This document shows positions 42,786 to 52,813 of a stretch of 64,000 bases of DNA, piece by piece. A model generated the notes under the pieces. It was given only the letters and a program-made list of their open reading frames with translations, was not told the DNA's origin and did no database searches. Location of the stretch: assembly GCA_963665085.2 (NCBI GenBank), contig CAXXXS010000001.1, forward strand, positions 1,364,001 to 1,428,000, read 5' to 3'. How positions within the stretch are numbered: position 1 is the first letter of the stretch; each line of letters begins with the position of its first letter. The stretch comes from G963665085 sp963665085 (GTDB lineage: Bacteria > Bacteroidota > Bacteroidia > Bacteroidales > JAAAOM01). A program made the position numbers and the translations under genes.

Positions 42786-44063
42786 TTAATAGAAGATATA
42801 AGCAATAAAGATTGCAGCAATCATTCCGGCTAAATCAGCAATTAATCCACAAGAAACAGTATAACGGGTATTTTTAATTTTTACAGCACCGTAATATACA
42901 GCAAGCGTGTAAAAAGTTGTTTCTGTTGATCCCTGGAAAGTAGAAGCAAGCCTGCCGACAAAGGAATCAACGCCAAAGGTATTTATTGCATCTACCATCA
43001 TTCCTCTCGCCCCACTTCCACTAAGAGGTTTCATAAAGGCTGTTGGAAGGGCGTCAACAAATTCGGTGTTAATATTAAAGATTGAGAAGAAACCACGAAA
43101 TCCGGAAATTAATAATTCCATTGTTCCAGAGGCTCTAAAAATGCCAATAGCAACAAGCATGGCAACAAGATATGGAATTATACCAATAGATACTTTAAAG
43201 CCTTCTTTTGCGCCTTCAATGAATGCCTCGTAGATGTTTATTTTACGTCTTATTCCTAATACTATAAACCCAACGATAATTAGCATTATTAAAAAGTGGC
43301 CAGAAAATCTGGTTATCGAAGCGATTTGTTCTTGTTCAAGACGATTAATGTACATGATTAGAGCAACAATCAGTAAAGAGAAAAATCCTATGTACCCAAT
43401 TATAACTTTATTAAAAAGATTTATTTTTTGAACTACTGATACAGCTATTAATCCGGCAAGAGAAGAAAAGAATGTTGCCAGAATTAAAGGGACAAAAACA
43501 TCAGCTGGATTTGCTGCTCCCATACTTGCTCGTATGGCCATAATACTAACAGGAATTATCGTTAATCCTGATGTGTTTAAAACAATAAACATAATCTGGC
43601 CATTGGAGGCTGTATCTTTCTTTTTATTTAATTCTTGGAGTTCGTTCATGGCTTTTAATCCAAGAGGTGTTGCAGCATTGTCAAGTCCAAGCATATTCGC
43701 AGCAAAATTCATCAGCATAGAACCCATTGCCGGATGATTTTCCGGTACTTCCGGGAATAATTTTTTAAAAAATGGATTAACAACTTTACCAATTGCATTG
43801 ATGGCACCTCCTTTTTCACCAATTTTCATAATTCCTAACCACAATGTCATCACACCAATCAGGTAAATAGAAATATCAACACTTGTTTTTGCCATATCAA
43901 ATGTACTGTCAACCATTGCACTGAAAACTTGTAAGTCGGCAGCGTCGAAGATTACACCCAGTTTATCAGCAAAAAAATCGCGGAACAGATAACCAAATGC
44001 CCTTAATAATGCAACTAAAAATCCAATTATTATGAAACCTACCCAGATATAATTTAATGCCAT
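42786..44063 (-). CDS. SpmA-SpmB fusion, nucleoside-recognition (Gate) membrane protein
   Basis: A 425-residue membrane protein with about 10 helices. Two Gate domains are joined: the first has LWLGIMKIGEKGGA and MGSMLMNFAANMLGLDNAATP, typical of SpmA; the second has FIEGAKEGFKVSIGIIPYL and GSGARGMMVDAI, typical of SpmB. In Bacillus these two proteins act in spore maturation. In non-sporing Bacteroidota the fused form is common and presumably transports an unknown small molecule. Confidence 0.9.
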   Translation of the reverse strand: MALNYIWVGFIIIGFLVALLRAFGYLFRDFFADKLGVIFDAADLQVFSAMVDSTFDMAKTSVDISIYLIGVMTLWLGIMKIGEKGGAINAIGKVVNPFFKKLFPEVPENHPAMGSMLMNFAANMLGLDNAATPLGLKAMNELQELNKKKDTASNGQIMFIVLNTSGLTIIPVSIMAIRASMGAANPADVFVPLILATFFSSLAGLIAVSVVQKINLFNKVIIGYIGFFSLLIVALIMYINRLEQEQIASITRFSGHFLIMLIIVGFIVLGIRRKINIYEAFIEGAKEGFKVSIGIIPYLVAMLVAIGIFRASGTMELLISGFRGFFSIFNINTEFVDALPTAFMKPLSGSGARGMMVDAINTFGVDSFVGRLASTFQGSTETTFYTLAVYYGAVKIKNTRYTVSCGLIADLAGMIAAIFIAYIFY

Positions 44064-44135
44064 TCCTTGAGTGTCTATTGTTTATTGATGAGACATAAAT
44101 ATGAGTATTTTTATTTATAAAAAATAATTTACTAT

Positions 44136-45983
44136 TTATATTTTATCGTTTCGTTCTATCCAATCGCCGTTTTCTTTTATTAGCGAGATGAGTTCATCAA
44201 CTGCTTTATCTTCGTCAATATTACGTTTTACAACTTCTTTGTTTTTGTACAATGAAATCTTTTTAGGGCCTGTTCCAACATATCCATAATCTGCGTCGGC
44301 CATTTCTCCGGGGCCATTTACAATACAGCCCATAATACCAATTTTTAATCCTTTTAGATGTGATGTCTCCTTTTTTATTTTAGCAACGGTTTCTTCGAGT
44401 TTATACAACGTTCTTCCACATCCGGGACAAGAAATATAATCTGGTTTTGACATTCGAAGTCTGCAAGCCTGGAGTATTGAAAATGCAGTTTTATTTATTT
44501 CACAAGTCTCAATTTTTCCTTTATTGCTAATCCAGATCCCATCAGTTAAGCCGTCTAAACAATGAGATCCAAAATCAATAGCTGATTTTATTTGAAGGTC
44601 TTCCAGATTATTTTCAACGTAATTTTTACGTAAAATAACAGGCGCCTGTATTTCTGATTTTTGAAAGGCTGCAATGAAATGCCTGTACTCAGCAAAGCTA
44701 TTTGTTTTATTGCCCTTGTAAATTATAACCAGATTTTTGAAAAGTTTTATTTTTTCAAGAAGGGTTGTATTCTCCTTTCCAGAGTTTATAAGTATAAAAG
44801 ATAAAGCATTACCCGGATTGCTTTCTAAAAATTCTTTTGTGTTCAATAAAGGATAAACATTTGATGGGAGTGTATTTTTATTCCATTTTTCAAATGGGAG
44901 AATGTATTTCTTGTTTGTATCAAAAGGAATTATCTCTTCAGTAAATAAATAATCGGGATTAAAATCAGGTGAATTTTTCTCTGAATTATTCCCAATAACA
45001 ATAGGAACATTAGTCTCTCCAATTTCTTCAACAGGAAAAGTTTTTCTTCTGTTAAATTCGAATGGTGTAATTTCAAACTCAAAGGGCGATATATCTAGAT
45101 CTTTTTGAGAACGGGAAGTTACATAGTCAACTATTTTTTTTGCTACAGGAATTTCATTTTCCGGTGGTTCTGTTAAGGAAACGCGAACTGTATCTCCTAT
45201 TCCTTCTGCCAGCAAAGTTCCTATACCGATTGCTGATTTTATACGTCCGTCTTCTCCTTCTCCCGCTTCAGTAACACCAAGATGCAAAGGATAATACATT
45301 TCTTCCTTTTGCATCAAATCAACAAGTTTGCGGGTTGCCTGAACCATTATTCGGGTGTTGCTTGCTTTCATTGAAACAACAACTTTGTAGAATTCATTTT
45401 TCTTGCATATCCTTAAAAATTCCATGGCAGATTCAGCCATTCCTGCAGGTGTGTCTCCGTACCTGCTTAAAATACGATCAGATAATGAGCCATGGTTTAC
45501 TCCTATTCGCATGGCAGTTCCGCTTTCCCTACATTTTAGTAAGAGAGGGGTAAATCTTTCTTCAATCTTTTTGATCTCAGATTGATAATCATCGTCTGAG
45601 TATTCTATCGTTTTGAAAAATTTTTTATCTGTATAATTCCCAGGATTAATACGGATTTTAGGAACCCTTTCCGCAGCATAATCTGCTACTGTTGGAGAGA
45701 AATGGATATCCGCAATTAAAGGTGTAGGATAACCTCTTTTTTTGAGTTCTTCCTGAATTGCAAGAAGGCTGTCTACATCTCTTGTACAGGGTGTTGTAAC
45801 GCGAACATATTCTCCACCGGCCTCAATTATTCGAATGCTTTGGTTAAGAGTTGCCTCAAAATCATGCGTAGAAGTGTTTGTCATGCTTTGAAGCCTGATC
45901 GGATTATTGCCTCCCAGCGTAACTCCATTTATTTCAACTTTCCACGATTTTAACCTCTTGTATTTATCAGTAATATTCTTCAT
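44136..45983 (-). CDS. ispG: 4-hydroxy-3-methylbut-2-enyl diphosphate synthase, long form
   Basis: A 615-residue IspG (GcpE), the penultimate enzyme of the MEP isoprenoid pathway, using a [4Fe-4S] cluster. The TIM barrel begins with NPIRLQSMTNTSTHD and includes RINPGNY, IGVNHGSLS and ESAMEFL. The C-terminal cluster domain has YISCPGCGRTL and GIMGCIVNGPGEMADADYGYVG. A spacer domain of about 200 residues sits between them, as in the long IspG of Bacteroidota, chlamydiae and plants. ispD lies 1.3 kb away on the other strand, but they are not in one operon. Confidence 0.97.
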   Translation of the reverse strand: MKNITDKYKRLKSWKVEINGVTLGGNNPIRLQSMTNTSTHDFEATLNQSIRIIEAGGEYVRVTTPCTRDVDSLLAIQEELKKRGYPTPLIADIHFSPTVADYAAERVPKIRINPGNYTDKKFFKTIEYSDDDYQSEIKKIEERFTPLLLKCRESGTAMRIGVNHGSLSDRILSRYGDTPAGMAESAMEFLRICKKNEFYKVVVSMKASNTRIMVQATRKLVDLMQKEEMYYPLHLGVTEAGEGEDGRIKSAIGIGTLLAEGIGDTVRVSLTEPPENEIPVAKKIVDYVTSRSQKDLDISPFEFEITPFEFNRRKTFPVEEIGETNVPIVIGNNSEKNSPDFNPDYLFTEEIIPFDTNKKYILPFEKWNKNTLPSNVYPLLNTKEFLESNPGNALSFILINSGKENTTLLEKIKLFKNLVIIYKGNKTNSFAEYRHFIAAFQKSEIQAPVILRKNYVENNLEDLQIKSAIDFGSHCLDGLTDGIWISNKGKIETCEINKTAFSILQACRLRMSKPDYISCPGCGRTLYKLEETVAKIKKETSHLKGLKIGIMGCIVNGPGEMADADYGYVGTGPKKISLYKNKEVVKRNIDEDKAVDELISLIKENGDWIERNDKI

Positions 45984-46173
45984 CGATTAAATATTGTACA
46001 GCGAAGGTATAACAGTTTTTTTAAATGGCTCCTGAAGCTAAAAAAGATTCTATATTCTCAGATAATTAATTTTTTGAGGCCCAATATTAACCTTTATCGA
46101 TATGCTCCGTATATAAATTAAGTAGCAAAAAAACTGTTTTTTTTTGTAATTTGGTAAAAAATTGATTGTTGAT

Positions 46174-46554
46174 ATGGATGTAATAAAAATAAAAGGTACT
46201 GATGATACACCGTCAATAGTATTGGATTCTGAAAGGGAGATCTACGAGATTTCCGGAAGATCCTTACCTGAAGATGTTGTACATTTTTTTGAACCTGTCC
46301 TGTCCTGGCTGGATGAATATATTGCTTCCCCCAATGATAAAACAGAATTCGCTTTTAAACTCACATATTTCAATACAGCATCTTCTAAATTGTTGTTAGA
46401 TATATTACTTAAGCTTGAAGAATTAAGCGAATCAGGCAAGGAAGTAAAAGTCTTATGGTTTTATCCGGAGGAAGATGAGGACATGCAGGAAGCGGGTGAG
46501 GAATTTAATGAAATCGTAGATGTTTCATTTGAACATATTCCATACCCGGGATAA
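46174..46554 (+). CDS. SiaC-like DUF1987 protein
   Basis: A 126-residue protein of the DUF1987/SiaC family, SpoIIAA-like partner-switch proteins that are phosphorylated and regulate c-di-GMP synthesis and biofilm in Pseudomonas. Landmarks are YEISGRSLPEDVVHFFEPV, the TEFAFKLTYFNTASSKLLL strand-helix, and VLWFYPEEDEDMQEAGEEF. The Ser/Thr of FNTASSK is the likely phosphosite. The kinase or phosphatase partners are not in the window. ATG 46174 is preferred to an in-frame TTG at 46162 because it gives the usual N-terminus. Confidence 0.85.
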   Translation: MDVIKIKGTDDTPSIVLDSEREIYEISGRSLPEDVVHFFEPVLSWLDEYIASPNDKTEFAFKLTYFNTASSKLLLDILLKLEELSESGKEVKVLWFYPEEDEDMQEAGEEFNEIVDVSFEHIPYPG

Positions 46555-46562
46555 GCAATAGC

Positions 46563-47228
46563 TTACTCTTCGTTATCTATTCCTTCATTTAAAAACTGCA
46601 CAATAGGCTTCATCAAAGTAAAAAGTCGTATAACTTCATCTGCAAAATTCCCGGATAGGATAGAATTTCTGTTAACATTTTTCATAACCGTATAACTTTT
46701 AAATTTCAGCCATTCTATACCCTCAAATTCTTTGGGATATCCTTTGGGTGGATTAGTAAGTTTTTCTCCCTGTATACCACCAAATTCATTCTTAAATTCA
46801 TTGTTCTCAACAATGGTTAAGAATTTATCCAGGTTGAAATAAATCTCGTTCCTAATCAATTTTAATGTTGGTGTTGGCGGATGGTATAGGCCTCCTCCAA
46901 CAAAGAACCCATCAGGTTCAATATGAACGTAATATCCAGAGTATTTACTTTTTTTTCCTCCTTTAGAAAAATAGATTCCAAAATTTGTTTTGTACGGGCT
47001 TTTATCATTTGAAAATCGGATATCCCGGTTTATTCTGAACATACAGTCTTTGGGATTTAGCGAAAGTATCGATTCGTCAACTTTTCCAAATTCAAGAATG
47101 ATTTTGTTTATAAAGTCTTCAATATTTTTTTTTGCCTTTTGGTAGGTGGCTTTGTTTTCATGAAACCATTCTTTGTAGTTGTTCCTCTTTAGTTCTTCTA
47201 AAAAATCTATAGTGCCAGGTAGAATCAT
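46563..47228 (-). CDS. DUF2461 family protein
   Basis: A 221-residue cytosolic protein of the DUF2461 family (TIGR02453). Landmarks are TIDFLEELKRNNYKEWFHEN near the start, MFRINRDIRFSNDKSPYKTN, and GYYVHIEPDGFFVGGGLYHP. The biochemical function is not known. It is convergent with the SiaC-like gene and divergent from ispD. Confidence 0.88.
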   Translation of the reverse strand: MILPGTIDFLEELKRNNYKEWFHENKATYQKAKKNIEDFINKIILEFGKVDESILSLNPKDCMFRINRDIRFSNDKSPYKTNFGIYFSKGGKKSKYSGYYVHIEPDGFFVGGGLYHPPTPTLKLIRNEIYFNLDKFLTIVENNEFKNEFGGIQGEKLTNPPKGYPKEFEGIEWLKFKSYTVMKNVNRNSILSGNFADEVIRLFTLMKPIVQFLNEGIDNEE

Positions 47229-47299
47229 TTCTTTTGTAAATTTTATTTTTTTGCAAAATAACTACATTTAATAATCATTTAAAGCTTATTTTGTTCATT

Positions 47300-47977
47300 A
47301 TGCGGAAAGCTATTGTTATCGTTGCAGGAGGTTCAGGCACACGGATGAATGCAGATATTCCAAAGCAATTCATTGAAATTGAAGGATGTCCAATATTAAT
47401 GCATACCATTCGCAAATTCTATTTTTATGATAAAAAAATAAAAATTGTAGTGGTTTTACCTGAAAATCAAATTCCATTATGGGAAGTGTTAAAACAGAAA
47501 TATCAATTTAACATTCCTCATGTGGTTGTATGCGGAGGAGAAACCCGGTTTCATTCTGTAAGGAATGGTTTATCCGTTGTTGAGCATGATTTTTTAATTG
47601 CGGTCCATGATGGAGTAAGGCCATTTGTTTCAGAAGAAACTATTAAGAGATGTTTTGAAATTGCCCAGGAGAAAGGAAATGCTATCCCTGCCTTGCCAGT
47701 GAAAGAATCTATTCGTTGGGTAGAAGGAGAAATAAATAAACCAATTGACAGAAAAAATATTTGGGGAATTCAAACACCCCAGATTTTTCATGGAGAATTG
47801 ATAAAGAAAGCATTTGAACAAAAATACAAACCCGGTTTCACTGATGATGCCAGTGTTTTAGAATCAGCTGGGTACAAAATAAATATTGTAGAAGGAAATC
47901 CTGAAAATATTAAAATTACCGAGAAGATTGATCTTATTTTTGCAACCGCCCTTTTAAAAAGTAAAAAATTGAATTAA
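47300..47977 (+). CDS. ispD: 2-C-methyl-D-erythritol 4-phosphate cytidylyltransferase
   Basis: A 225-residue IspD, the third MEP-pathway enzyme, which joins MEP to CTP. The nucleotide-binding start is AIVIVAGGSGTRMNADIPKQ; further family motifs are VVVLPENQ, CGGETRFHSVRNGL, VHDGVRPFVS and TDDASVLESAGY. The ATG at 47300 is chosen over TTG 47291 because it yields the standard MRKAIVIVAGG start. It is two bases ahead of the AI-2E permease gene, so they form an operon. Confidence 0.96.
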   Translation: MRKAIVIVAGGSGTRMNADIPKQFIEIEGCPILMHTIRKFYFYDKKIKIVVVLPENQIPLWEVLKQKYQFNIPHVVVCGGETRFHSVRNGLSVVEHDFLIAVHDGVRPFVSEETIKRCFEIAQEKGNAIPALPVKESIRWVEGEINKPIDRKNIWGIQTPQIFHGELIKKAFEQKYKPGFTDDASVLESAGYKINIVEGNPENIKITEKIDLIFATALLKSKKLN

Positions 47978-47979
47978 TC

Positions 47980-49011
47980 ATGAAAGCATCTAACATCGCA
48001 TACAGTTTAATAATTGCAATTGGGGTTGTTATAATTTTTATTTTTGGGAAAAATATTCTCCTTCCTCTAGTACTGGCCATTACAATATGGTTTTTAATTA
48101 AAGCTGTCCGTGCTTTTGTTGCCGGAATAAAGGTTAAAGGCAAAATTTTTCCTCTATGGATCCAGAATTCATTGGTATTTATTGTAATTGTTTCAGTTTT
48201 AGGATTAATAGGAATGCTTTTAACTTCAAGTATTAATAAAATGACTGATGCTATTCCCAGCTATGAAAAAAATGTTGAGACAATAGCTGCTTCTTTGAAT
48301 AATATGCTTGGAATTGATATTAGTGATTGGTTGGAAGAATATTCTGGAAACATTGATTTTTCAACAATATTAAAAAACATTCTAACTTCAATTTCCGATT
48401 TGTTAGGCAATGCATTTCTTGTGGTTATTTATATTGTATTTCTATTGCTTGAAGAATCTGCTTTCCCAGGTAAATTAAGTGCTATTTTTAGCAGAAAAGA
48501 GAGCAAAGAAAAGACTACAGAGTTAATTAAAAATCTTAATAATACCATAAATGATTATATCCTGGTTAAAACATTAATTAGTCTTATTACAGGCATATTA
48601 AGTTATATTGCCTTGGTTATTATCGGGATTGATTTTGCTTTTTTCTGGGCTTTTCTCATTTTTCTTTTGAATTATATCCCAACTGTTGGCTCACTAATAG
48701 CTACAATTTTTCCAGCACTTGCTGCGATTTTGCAAATAGGAGATGCGACTCCTTTTTTTATTGTTTTAGGGAGCGTTGGTGCTATACAAATTATTATGGG
48801 AAATATTGTTGAGCCAAGATTTATGGGAAACAGTCTTAATATTAGCCCTTTGGTTGTATTGTTAAGTCTGGCCTTCTGGGGAAGTATCTGGGGAATAATC
48901 GGGATGCTACTATGTGTTCCATTAACTGTAATAATGATTAAAGTTTTTGCATTGTTTCCAAAAACAAGAACTATCTCGATCCTTTTATCTAAAAGTGGAA
49001 AAATTGATTAA
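47980..49011 (+). CDS. AI-2E family transporter (PF01594)
   Basis: A 343-residue membrane protein with about eight helices. Family features are the long central amphipathic region, the segment DFAFFWAFLIFLLNYIPTVGSLIATIFP and the late conserved FMGNSLNISPLVV. Members export quorum-sensing AI-2 or act as Na+/H+ or other ion antiporters; the substrate is unclear here. It directly follows ispD. Confidence 0.92.
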   Translation: MKASNIAYSLIIAIGVVIIFIFGKNILLPLVLAITIWFLIKAVRAFVAGIKVKGKIFPLWIQNSLVFIVIVSVLGLIGMLLTSSINKMTDAIPSYEKNVETIAASLNNMLGIDISDWLEEYSGNIDFSTILKNILTSISDLLGNAFLVVIYIVFLLLEESAFPGKLSAIFSRKESKEKTTELIKNLNNTINDYILVKTLISLITGILSYIALVIIGIDFAFFWAFLIFLLNYIPTVGSLIATIFPALAAILQIGDATPFFIVLGSVGAIQIIMGNIVEPRFMGNSLNISPLVVLLSLAFWGSIWGIIGMLLCVPLTVIMIKVFALFPKTRTISILLSKSGKID

Positions 49012-49044
49012 TAACATTTCTTGAAAACAACAAAATAGTGTTGT

Positions 49045-49827
49045 ATGACAAGGTATAAAATATCGAAATTTCCAAAATCAAGGATTGCTACCTTAGATGT
49101 TTGTGAAATTGGTAGAAAAAAGCATCATGTAACTGGGTTAATTGAAGTAGACGTAACAGCGAGTAGAAAAAAAATCAGGGATTATAATAAAAATCATACG
49201 AGCAAAATATCGTTTACATCCTGGCTTTTAAGTGTTATAAGTATTACTATAAAAAAACATGAGACTGTATCTGCATACCTTAAAGGGAAGAATAAGTTAC
49301 TGATTTTTGAAGATATAAATATTTCTATTATTATAGAAAAATCAATAGATGGGCATAAAGTACCAATACCTCTCATTATTGAAAAGGCTCAAGAAAAAAG
49401 TGTAGAAGAGATTTTTGATTTAATAAATGAAGCTAAAAATTCAACTTTTTCTAATGAAGATATTGTCCTTCAAAAAAAAGCAAATATTTATGAGAAGATG
49501 TATTATAACCTTCCTGGGTTTTTGAGAAGATATGTCTGGCAGGTCTTATTGAATCATCGTAAGATTAGTAATAAGAAAATGGGAAATGTTGCTATAACTT
49601 CCTTAGGTATGGTTGGACAAATAAAGGGTTGGTTTATTCCAATTTCTGTACATCCTATTTGTTTTGGTTTAGGGTCAATTATTAAAAAACCCATTGTTGT
49701 AGATGATAAAATTGTAGTAAGAGATATGCTTAGCATCTCAATTCTTATCGATCACGATGTTGTTGATGGTGCACCTATGGCTAGATTCATAAATGATTTA
49801 GTGAAAAGAATTGAAAACGGTGATTAA
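49045..49827 (+). CDS. Stand-alone E2-type acyltransferase domain protein
   Basis: A 260-residue protein matching only the catalytic domain of 2-oxoacid dehydrogenase E2 subunits (CAT-like fold). The catalytic motif is seen as DHDVVDGAP (usual D-H-R-x-x-D-G) with HPICFGLGSI before it. It has no lipoyl or peripheral-subunit-binding domain, so it cannot work as a normal E2. Several Bacteroidota and actinobacteria encode such single-domain forms of unknown role. It follows the AI-2E gene by 33 bases. Confidence 0.8.
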   Translation: MTRYKISKFPKSRIATLDVCEIGRKKHHVTGLIEVDVTASRKKIRDYNKNHTSKISFTSWLLSVISITIKKHETVSAYLKGKNKLLIFEDINISIIIEKSIDGHKVPIPLIIEKAQEKSVEEIFDLINEAKNSTFSNEDIVLQKKANIYEKMYYNLPGFLRRYVWQVLLNHRKISNKKMGNVAITSLGMVGQIKGWFIPISVHPICFGLGSIIKKPIVVDDKIVVRDMLSISILIDHDVVDGAPMARFINDLVKRIENGD

Positions 49828-49950
49828 TTTTAGATAATTAGCCTAACCCTAGAAACTTAAAAAGTATAACATAAGGTATTTTTTATAATCTTTTTTGTTT
49901 TAGCCTTAAAATTTAGCTAAATTGGAGATAAAGAGAAAAAAATTGGAATA

Positions 49951-50193
49951 GTGAAAAACTTTAAATTTATAATTCTAGCAATTTGTATTATTTTTATTAT
50001 CCCTTCCTGTAGTACTTCAAGCAAAACATCAGTGGATCCCTGGCCAGGTTTGTTTAAACCGAAAGAAACAAATAAAAATGGGGTTAAGAAGAAGAAAAAG
50101 AGAGATAAGCAACTGGAGAAATCTAAAAAAAGGCGATTAAGTTCAACTAATTTCATGTCTATTTACAAGCTTGAACAGGAAAAACTAGTGTAA
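49951..50193 (+). CDS. Small basic lipoprotein
   Basis: An 80-residue predicted lipoprotein starting at GTG. A hydrophobic signal (FKFIILAICIIFIIPSC) has the lipobox cysteine, followed by a strongly basic tail (KKKKKRDKQLEKSKKRR). No family is recognised. It stands alone between the E2-like and redoxin genes. Confidence 0.6.
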   Translation: MKNFKFIILAICIIFIIPSCSTSSKTSVDPWPGLFKPKETNKNGVKKKKKRDKQLEKSKKRRLSSTNFMSIYKLEQEKLV

Positions 50194-50343
50194 AAAATTG
50201 ATTGTTTCTTATTCATAGTCGCATCACTTTTATTGGATTATGTTTTATAATTCTATTATGTCATTATTTCACTTAAAAACGGACACTTCAATTATGGCAT
50301 AAAATATGGATATATCTATATATGTTTATTAAATAATTGCAAA

Positions 50344-50946
50344 ATGGAACTTAAAACAATTAATTCGTTTGATGAACTTAATTCTAACCTTGTTTCAGAT
50401 AAGGGGAAGACGTATCTTTTACTTTATAAAAAGGGACTTGATCAGAGTGATAAAGCTTTTGAAGAAATAAGTAAAGCGTCAACAGGGATTGATGATGAAA
50501 TAAAGCTTTTAGCAGCTGATTTAAATATTGTCCGGGATATACATCCAAAATATGAAATTAAAACAGCCCCAACTCTTATTGAATTTGATGGAAAAGAATT
50601 AAGGAACCTTTATAAAGGGGCAAACAATAGTTCTTATTATAAAGCTTTGTTTAAAGATGCAGTTTATATTGCAAAATCATCAAAAGAAGGTAAAGTTCAA
50701 AAACGGGTCACGGTATATTCAACACCAACCTGTTCATGGTGTAATACATTAAAGTCATACTTACGCCAACATCATATCAGGTATTCAGATGTTGATGTTT
50801 CAAGGGATACTGAAAGGGCACAAGAGATGGTAAGGAAAAGTGGTCAGCAAGGAGTGCCACAGACGGATATTAATGGTCAAATTATAGTTGGATTTGATAA
50901 AGCTAGAATTAATTCATTATTAGATAGTTCCTGCCCAGAAATCTGA
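50344..50946 (+). CDS. Thioredoxin-like / glutaredoxin fusion
   Basis: A 200-residue protein of two redoxin domains. The N-terminal half (1-110) has the thioredoxin fold with cis-Pro76 (KTAPTLIEF) but no CxxC at the usual place (LLLYKKGLDQSDKAF). The C-terminal half (about 120-197) is an active glutaredoxin/NrdH type with CSWC (130-133) and GVPQTDINGQIIVGFD. It probably reduces disulfides in the cytoplasm, with the first domain serving in binding. It is transcribed alone, just before the IS element. Confidence 0.82.
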   Translation: MELKTINSFDELNSNLVSDKGKTYLLLYKKGLDQSDKAFEEISKASTGIDDEIKLLAADLNIVRDIHPKYEIKTAPTLIEFDGKELRNLYKGANNSSYYKALFKDAVYIAKSSKEGKVQKRVTVYSTPTCSWCNTLKSYLRQHHIRYSDVDVSRDTERAQEMVRKSGQQGVPQTDINGQIIVGFDKARINSLLDSSCPEI

Positions 50947-51096
50947 AGTTGTTTGATATTCAATGTGTTATTGTTGATAACTAAGTTAAATCTTTACGGG
51001 GTTTTAGTTGCTTAATTTAATTAAAATACAGATATTCAACTTATTAATTAATTTAGATTCGAGTATTTCGAGGCTACTTTTCAAACAGGTTAGAAT

Positions 51097-52554
51097 ATGA
51101 GAAAAAGATTCGAGCAAGAAATTACCATTGGGCGACTATTAATTCAGGACACAATAATTCCAACAAAAAAACGCAGTGGGGCATTACCAGGTTTATGTGC
51201 AGCGCTAAAAGAAATATTTATCAGTCCAAAATGGAACGAAAGAGTGTTTCAGGTGCTTGAGGATAAAATACTTTCAAGCAACAATAACATGGGGCGTCCT
51301 GGAATGAACCTTTGGCAAATATTTGTCCTTTCACAAGTCCGTCTTTGTCAAAATATTAGCTATGATGACCTGCATCATATTGCAAATTATGACAGTATGG
51401 TACGTCAGATTCTAGGTGTTGAAAGCGAGTTTGGCGCAGGGAAACAAGAGTTTGGTTACCAGAGCATTATTGATAATGTTGGGCTTTTGACCAATGAAAC
51501 AGTACAAGAGCTTAATACTATTATCGTAGAATTTGGACACGAAGTGTTTAAAAAAAAAGAGGTGGCAGCATTGTGCTTAAAAACTGATAGTTTTGTTGTA
51601 GAGAGCAATGTTCATTTCCCAACCGACTATAATCTACTGTGGGACAGCGCCAGGAAAAGTATCGACATGGTTACCAAGTTACAGGATAAGCACAACCTAC
51701 CGGGATGGCGAAAAATAAAAAACTGGCGCAGCGACTTAAAAAATAAAATGCGGGCGTTAGGAAGGGCCAGTGCATCCGGAGGCAAAGGAAAAACTGATCG
51801 TATTAAGGAGTGCGCAAAAAATTACCTTGCTAAAGCTAAAGCCCTGTATGCAAAAATTGAAAAAGAGAAGGGGAACTTCCCCCAGGCCGATATAATCGAT
51901 ACTATAATATTTATGGAGCTTGAACGGTTTATGGAGTTACTGCAAAAACACATAAGCTTGGTTGAGAGACGAATAATAAAAGGGGAAGAAATCCCACATG
52001 AAGAAAAGATGTTCTCCATCTTCGAGCAGTATACCGAATGGGTTACCAAAGGGAAAATGCGCCCTAATGTTGAATTGGGTAAGAAAGTTGCCATTACTAC
52101 TGACCAGTTTAACTTAATTGTCGATTACCATATTATGGATCACGAATCTGACTCAGAAATAGTTTCTGGGTTGGCGGAACGCATATTAACTAGTTACCAG
52201 GTAAAAAGCTGGAGCTTCGACAAAGGTTTTTGGAACAAAACAAATAAAAACCTATTATCAGAGAGTGTTGAAACACTGGTTCTTCCTAAAAAAGGAAAAT
52301 GTAACAAACAAGAATACGAACAAGAACACCAACCTAAATTTATTCGTAACCGAAATAAACACAGCGCAGTTGAATCAAATATTAACGAACTGGAGCACAG
52401 AGGCTTAGATCGCTGTCCCGACAAGGGCTATGGGCATTTTAAAAGGTACATTGGCTTAGCCGTTTGTTCCTTCAATCTGAAAAAAATTGGGGAGCACATA
52501 ATTTCCCAACAACGACAGAAAATTGAAGATGCCCAAGTCAAGCAAGCTGCTTAA
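51097..52554 (+). mobile_element. ISNCY-like insertion sequence transposase (complete)
   Basis: A 485-residue DDE transposase of the ISNCY type, uninterrupted. The N-terminal helix-turn-helix-like part has GRPGMNLWQIFVLSQVRLC. DDE candidates are Asp in CLKTDSFVVESNVHFPTD, Asp in SWSFDKGFW and Glu in HSAVESNINELEHRGLDRC. The IS ends could not be fixed: no terminal inverted repeats are seen. A 10-bp direct repeat GCTACTTTTC occurs at 51073-51082 and 52757-52766 and might be a target duplication or chance. It appears to have inserted between genes without breaking one. Confidence 0.85.
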
Positions 52555-52717
52555 TAAAACCGCATAAACATCTATTAATCTGCATTTAACAGGATACTTA
52601 TGCGCTCTTACGAGCAAAAATATGCCTTTTCCGGTTGGTAGCTAACATTTTTCACAATAAATCTATATTTTTTGATACTGAAGAATATTTTGTGTGAAAG
52701 AAGCTATCAAAATAAAT

Positions 52718-52737
52718 TCCCAATTTGGGATTTTTTA
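52718..52737 (+). terminator. Weak hairpin plus T6 after the transposase
   Basis: TCCCA pairs with TGGGA around a short ATT loop, followed by six T. Weak 5-bp stem. Confidence 0.3.
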
Positions 52738-52813
52738 GGCGACAATCTCAAAAAAAGCTACTTTTCTTGCCGGCACTAGATATAAAAGAACATATAAATT
52801 AAATTATTAGAAG

